The translations under genes and the position numbers were made by a program. A model generated the notes under the pieces. The model worked only from the letters and a program-made list of their open reading frames with translations. It was not told the origin of the DNA and searched no databases. A stretch of 39,695 bases of DNA. Source: Aureococcus anophagefferens (Eukaryota; Sar; Pelagophyceae; Pelagomonadales; Pelagomonadaceae). The number at the start of each line of letters is the position of its first letter. The stretch's first letter is position 1. Below, piece by piece: positions 35,530-39,695 of the stretch. The stretch covers positions 291,359 to 331,053 of the forward strand of contig NW_008705578.1 in the NCBI RefSeq assembly GCF_000186865.1. Reading direction: 5' to 3'.

Positions 35530-38385
35530 ATGATGGCGGCCGATTCCGTCGAAGCTGCGCGCATGCAATTGGCGGCGCTCGACGAACAGCGGCATGCACT
35601 GAAACAACGACTAGGAGAACTGGAGGCGCGGGAGGCGGCGAAGCGCAAGGCGGACGACGTCGAGGAGGCGACGAAACGCCGGCGCGAATCTGACGAGCGG
35701 ACGAAGAAGCAGAAGCAGACGGCGGCGGCGGGCGCGGCGCCCCGGGCGGCGGCGGCCGTGCCCCCGGCGCCCGCGGCGCCGGAAACGCGCCGCGCGGCCC
35801 GCGGGCCCGCAGCCGCGCGGCCCTCGCGAGCCCAGCGGTCCGCAGACCGCGAGGACGCGCCGAAGCTGCCGCCCGTCGAGCGGCAGTCGCGGCGCAGCGC
35901 GAAGCGCGATCGCGAGGACCGCGTCGAGCAGAAGCGCCTCGCGCAGGAGCGCCTCGAGGAGGACGAGAAGTCGCGGTGGGGGCGGGAGTCGGCCTCCCAA
36001 GCGGAGAAGGTGCGGGGGCGGCTTTCAGGCCTCCGCGAGAAGAATGACGGCGCGAAGCTCGGCGGCCCGCCGTCGTCGGTCGTCGCCGGGGCCCGGCGGC
36101 CCGGCGCCGGGCTGCGGCGGGCCGGGGGCCGCCGCGCCTGCCGCGACGTGACGAACGGCGATTCCCCGCCGCCGCCCCAGGGCCCGGAGCGCGCCGGCGC
36201 GCCCGGTGGAATTGACGACGGCGGCTCGCGCGACCTCAGCCGTCCCGGCGCCTTCGGCCGCCCGTTCGACAGCGGCTGCGGCGACGCCGGCTGCAGCGAC
36301 GCCCTCTGCGACGGCTCCGGCCGCGGCGACGGCCGCTGCGCCGGCTCCGGCCGCGACGACGACGCGGGCGGCGTCGCGCCGCCCAAGGCCGCGACGCTCG
36401 GCGGGACGAAGGGCCAGGCCTGCTCGGCGCGCCGGCCGCCCGAGGACGGCGACGCGCTCCTCGTGCGCTGGGACAACTTTCGCGACGGGTCCGTGCGCGG
36501 CGGCTACTACCGGTGCATCGTCTCGACGTGGGCCGCGACCGGCGAGCGCTACGTCCACGGCCGCGACCGCCACGCCGGCTGGTGGGACGAGCCCGTGTCC
36601 TTCTACCCGGACGAGGACGACTGGAAGCACGACCCCGCGGCCCAGGACGACGACGCCGAGCCGCCCGCGGCGAAGAAGCAGCGGCAGGCGACGCGGCGCT
36701 GGACCGACGACGAGACGCAGCGGTTGAAGGACGGCGTCGAGGCCCACGGCGTCGGGTCCTGGGGCGTGATCCGCAAAGATTTCGGCTTCCTCGCGTCGGG
36801 GGACTACGAGGGGCGGACGACTGCGCTTATGAAAGCAAAATGGCAAAAATTGGAGAAGGCCAAGCTGCCCAAGGTCGCGCGGGAATATCGGCGCTGGACC
36901 GACGACGAGACGCGGCGGCTCGTCGAGGGCGTCGCGGCCCACGGCGTCGGGTCCTGGGGCGCGATCCGCAAAAATTTCGGCTTCCTCGCGTCGGGGGACG
37001 ACGAGGGGCGGACGGGTGATGACCTATACTCGAAATGGCAACGGCTCGATCAGCGGGAGGTGCGGCGGCTGGCGCCCTGGACCGACGACGAGACGCGGCG
37101 GCTCGTCGAGGGCGTCGCGGAGCACGGCGTCGGGTCCTGGCGGAAGATCCAGGCCGAGTGCGGCTTCATGAAGTCGGGGGGCTACGGGGGGCGGCTGATA
37201 CCGGCCCTCAAGAGCCAGTGGTGGTCGCTGCGGTTGAGGTCGACACTGCGCGCCAAAGCCGAGGAGGAGAAGGAGAAGGCGAAGGAGAAGGGCAAGGAGA
37301 CGAAGAAGAAGAGGTCTGGGAAGGAGACGCGGCGGGACATGACGGAGGACGAGTGGGAGCAGCGGAAGGCGGCCGAGCTCATGCGGCTGTCCGCGGAGAG
37401 GGAGGCGGTGCTCGCCGATTATGATGACGACATCACTACCCTCTTTTTCGAGTGCGAGGCTGATTCATGTGAAAATGATGGCTCGTCGCTGCCGTATTAT
37501 GATTTTTGCTGGAGAGTGGGGGAAGCACGGGTCGAGATGATGCGCGTCGCGGCGATGAAGTACCAGGAGGCGATCGCGCTCGGCCGCGACGGCGAGGCGG
37601 AACGCGCGGCGGTCGACGCGCTGCGCCGGAAGAGCTGCACCCTGTGCTCGCAGCGGCAGGTGGAGAAGACAACGAAGGCGCGCGACGTCGGAAAAGCCGT
37701 CTACAAGGCGACGACGAACGAGCTGTTCCTGAACACTCACTGCGTCGGGCCTTGGTGTAAAAACGACGTCACGGGCAAGACGTGGTTTTTCGACGCGGTG
37801 GGCATGCGGGCGCTTTCGCCGGACCACGAGGACGAGGCGTCCAAGCAGACGCGCGAATTCGTGACGAGAGACGGCAAGAAGAAGCGCCGCAAGGTCAATC
37901 CTTCGGCGAAGCACGCGACGGTGGGCGCGGGCGTCGACGACGTCGTCGAGAACTGCGTCGGGCGCTGCAAAGTTTGCAACACGATGAAAAACATCCTCAA
38001 CCTCCGAGCAGAATCAAAACGTAAAGAAGAAGCTGGGGAACATCTGACCGAGGAGAGATACAAAACGATGAAAGCGAACCGCGTCGAACGCATGGAGTAC
38101 GTCAACGAGATGAAGATCGGCTCCCGCTGCCGCTACTGCTCGTTGCTATGTACTGCGGACAATGTCGAGGGGTTTGAGTGCGCTCACAGGAAGGAGACGG
38201 AGAAGTTCAAGTACCAGGACTCTTCCGGAGGCAATGGCATGTGTGGCCTCGTCCGACGGAATGTCGCGTTCACGCCCGAGGAGGCGGCGCGAATCGAGTT
38301 CGAGATGAACGACACCAACCCGGACACCTGCGGCAATTGTCATGTTTGTTTTGAGACGATTCCGCGCGTCCGCGGCGAAGATTAG
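35530..38385 (+). CDS. Triple Myb/SANT-repeat protein with Tudor-like module and HNH-like Cys/His C-terminus
   Basis: 951 aa; ATG at 35530 with another at 35533. In order: a coiled coil (about 5-60); a long basic, Ala/Pro-rich disordered region; a Tudor/Agenet-like module (ALLVRWDNFRDGSVRGGYYR, about 320-365); and three Myb-type repeats beginning at Trp391, Trp456 and Trp517. Each repeat reads WTDDET(Q/R)RL..GV..HGVGSW..I...(F/C)GF, like telobox/TRF-type Myb domains. A Lys/Glu helix follows. The C-terminus is Cys/His-rich: CTLCSQRQ, NTHCVGPWC, CVGRCKVCNTMKN, CRYC (867-870), FECAHRKE (His886), CGNCH (934-938). The last three are spaced like an HNH nuclease (CxxC...xH...CxxCH). Bases 37400-38340 are clearly less GC-rich than the first half. 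No family name can be given; DNA binding is likely, nuclease activity is only possible. Confidence 0.68.
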   Translation: MMAADSVEAARMQLAALDEQRHALKQRLGELEAREAAKRKADDVEEATKRRRESDERTKKQKQTAAAGAAPRAAAAVPPAPAAPETRRAARGPAAARPSRAQRSADREDAPKLPPVERQSRRSAKRDREDRVEQKRLAQERLEEDEKSRWGRESASQAEKVRGRLSGLREKNDGAKLGGPPSSVVAGARRPGAGLRRAGGRRACRDVTNGDSPPPPQGPERAGAPGGIDDGGSRDLSRPGAFGRPFDSGCGDAGCSDALCDGSGRGDGRCAGSGRDDDAGGVAPPKAATLGGTKGQACSARRPPEDGDALLVRWDNFRDGSVRGGYYRCIVSTWAATGERYVHGRDRHAGWWDEPVSFYPDEDDWKHDPAAQDDDAEPPAAKKQRQATRRWTDDETQRLKDGVEAHGVGSWGVIRKDFGFLASGDYEGRTTALMKAKWQKLEKAKLPKVAREYRRWTDDETRRLVEGVAAHGVGSWGAIRKNFGFLASGDDEGRTGDDLYSKWQRLDQREVRRLAPWTDDETRRLVEGVAEHGVGSWRKIQAECGFMKSGGYGGRLIPALKSQWWSLRLRSTLRAKAEEEKEKAKEKGKETKKKRSGKETRRDMTEDEWEQRKAAELMRLSAEREAVLADYDDDITTLFFECEADSCENDGSSLPYYDFCWRVGEARVEMMRVAAMKYQEAIALGRDGEAERAAVDALRRKSCTLCSQRQVEKTTKARDVGKAVYKATTNELFLNTHCVGPWCKNDVTGKTWFFDAVGMRALSPDHEDEASKQTREFVTRDGKKKRRKVNPSAKHATVGAGVDDVVENCVGRCKVCNTMKNILNLRAESKRKEEAGEHLTEERYKTMKANRVERMEYVNEMKIGSRCRYCSLLCTADNVEGFECAHRKETEKFKYQDSSGGNGMCGLVRRNVAFTPEEAARIEFEMNDTNPDTCGNCHVCFETIPRVRGED
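36694..37200 (+). repeat. Three tandem ~190-bp DNA repeats encoding the Myb domains
   Basis: Repeat 1 to 2 spacing is 195 bp and 2 to 3 is 183 bp. Long identical DNA runs are shared, for example tggaccgacgacgagacg in all three and cttcctcgcgtcgggggac in the first two. The identity at third codon positions points to recent duplication or gene conversion rather than ancient Myb repeats. Confidence 0.85.
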
Positions 38386-38387
38386 GC

Positions 38388-39695
38388 GCGCTCGGCGCTG
38401 GCTGACGCCGGCGCCTTCGAGGCCGTCGACGTCGCTCCCGTCGACGGCCGCCTCCTCGCGTCTGCTCCGGCCTCGCGCCGCGTCCGCGGTGCTCCTGCCC
38501 GGCGCCCTTCTTCTGCTGCTGCGCCGGCGCTCGGCGCCCGACGCCGCCGACGTGCGCGCGACGCTCGACGCCTGCGCCGCCGGCGCCTTCGAGGCCGTCG
38601 ACGTCGCTCCCGTCGACGGCCGCCTCCTCGCGTCTGCTCCGGCCTCGCGCCGCGTCCGCGGTGCTCCTGCCCGGCGCCCTTCTTCTGCTGCTGCGCCGGC
38701 GCTCGGCGCCCGCCGCCGCCGACGTGCGCCGCGCGCTCGACGCCTGCGCCGGCGCCTTCGAGGCCGTCGACGTCGCTCCCGTCGACGGCCGCCTCCTCGC
38801 GTCTGCTCCGGCCTCGCGTCGCGTCCGGTGCTCCTGCCCGGCGCCCTTCTTCTGCTGCTGCGCCGGCGCTGCGCCGGCGCCGTCGCCGCCGACGACGCGC
38901 GCCGCGCGCTCCGCCTGCGCCGGCGCCTTCGAGGCCGTCGACGTCCCCGCTCCCGTCGACGGCCTCGCGCCGTCGACGCCGACGACGGCTCTCCTGCTCC
39001 ACCTGCTCTGCCCGGCGCCCTTCTTCTGCTGCTGCGCCGGCGCTGCGCCGGCGCCGTCGCCGCCGACGACGTGCGCCGCGCGGTCCGCCTGCGCCGGCGC
39101 CTTCGAGGCCGTCGACGTCGCTCCCGTCGACGGCCGCCTCCTCGCGTCTGCTCCGGCCTCGCGCCGCGTCCGCGGTGCTCCTGCCCGGCGCCCTTCTTCT
39201 GCTGCTGCGCCGGCGCTGCGCCGGCGCCGTCGCCGCCGACGACGCGCGCCGCGCGCTCCGCCTGCGCCGGCGCCTTCGAGGCCGTCGACGTCCCCGCTCC
39301 CGTCGACGGCCTCGCGCCGTCGACGCCGACGACGGCTCTCCTGCTCCACCTGCTCTGCCCGGCGCCCTTCTTCTGCTGCTGCGCCGGCGCTGCGCCGGCG
39401 CCGTCGCCGCCGACGACGTGCGCCGCGCGGTCCGCCTGCGCCGGCGCCTTCGAGGCCGTCGACGTCGCTCCCGTCGACGGCCGCCTCCTCGCGTCTGCTC
39501 CGGCCTCGCGCCGCGTCCGCGGTGCTCCTGCCCGGCGCCCTTCTTCTGCTGCTGCGCGGGCGCTGCGCCGGCGCCGTCGCCGCCGCCGACGTGCGCCGCG
39601 CGCTCGACGCCTGCGCCGGCGCCTTCGAGGCCGTCGACGTCGCTCCCGTCGACGGCCGCCTCCTCGCGTCTGCTCCGGCCTCGCGTCGCGTCCGG
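38388..39695. repeat. Satellite array with ~173-bp period, open at the right edge
   Basis: The word gccttcgaggccgtcgacgt recurs at 38413, 38585, 38754, 38925, 39099, 39272, 39446 and 39621, giving spacings of 172, 169, 171, 174, 173, 174 and 175. The units fall into two types after that word. Type A continues cgctcccgtcgacggccgcc (copies 1, 2, 3, 5, 7, 8). Type B continues ccccgctcccgtcgacggcc and then diverges (copies 4 and 6). From copy 3 to copy 7 they alternate A-B-A-B-A, so copies 4-5 and 6-7 form a ~347-bp dimer. Most spacings are not multiples of three, so the long open frames crossing the array are not conserved proteins; they reflect the scarcity of stop codons at this GC. The array begins right after the Myb-protein stop codon. 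Confidence 0.92.

Noticed and set aside
38270..39349. Long minus-strand open frames (up to ~360 codons) across the satellite
   Set aside because: Arg/Ala/Gly-rich products without any domain. Most repeat spacings are not multiples of three, so the frame changes from copy to copy; openness is due to GC-rich sequence lacking stop codons.

Overview
This window looks like nuclear DNA of a small, gene-dense, very GC-rich eukaryotic alga. The best fit is a stramenopile of the pelagophyte type (Aureococcus/Pelagomonas-like). This is inference from gene content: a flavodoxin with an N-terminal targeting extension, ATG10, SRP9, a UTP21 SSU-processome protein, RPC9, a P5A ATPase, presequences resembling the plastid/ER type, few and short introns, and one probable selenoprotein. 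There is no bacterial operon structure, and I found no tRNA, rRNA or CRISPR. About 19 real genes cover roughly 85% of the first 38.4 kb. They often sit tail-to-tail with only 2-40 bases between stop codons, or head-to-head over 110-190 bp shared promoters.

Layout. 1-622: flavodoxin (minus, runs off the left edge). 771-3282: SNF2 helicase with SUMO-interacting motifs and an 82-nt GC-AG intron inside its P-loop. 3530-3982: RNA polymerase III subunit RPC9. 4170-5681: ANTH/ENTH-like protein with a signal peptide and an acidic tail. 5810-8868: large coiled-coil protein whose single intron has transposon-like ends. 8872-10215: DUF4126-like membrane protein. 10352-11512: SAXO/MAP6-like microtubule-repeat protein. 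11536-14676: UTP21/WDR36. 15293-15931: stand-alone lipoyl-domain mitochondrial protein. 16041-17915: cation/Ca2+ exchanger. 17928-19595: GT49-like glycosyltransferase. 19830-20873: ATG10. 20876-21748: methyltransferase. 22083-26940: P5A ATPase. 26980-27306: small coiled-coil protein. 27589-30280: cyclic-nucleotide-binding-domain cation channel. 30656-31354: unknown presequence protein. 32221-33393: TDT/SLAC1-like membrane protein. 33553-34260: FrnE/DsbA-like protein with an in-frame TGA at the active-site Cys, followed by a SECIS-like hairpin. 34530-34977: SRP9. 35530-38385: triple-Myb protein with an HNH-like C-terminus. 38388 to the right edge: satellite array with a ~173-bp period.

The genes do not form one pathway; this is an ordinary mixed eukaryotic neighbourhood. 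The most notable points are: (1) the UPWC-type selenoprotein candidate with a SECIS-like element carrying AC where AA is expected; (2) an intron in the coiled-coil gene bounded by near-perfect terminal inverted repeats and an 11-bp flanking duplication, the hallmark of an introner; (3) a nucleosome-length satellite array with alternating unit types; (4) a Myb x3 plus HNH-like protein next to that array; (5) a P5A ATPase that lacks the acidic residues of its family signature.
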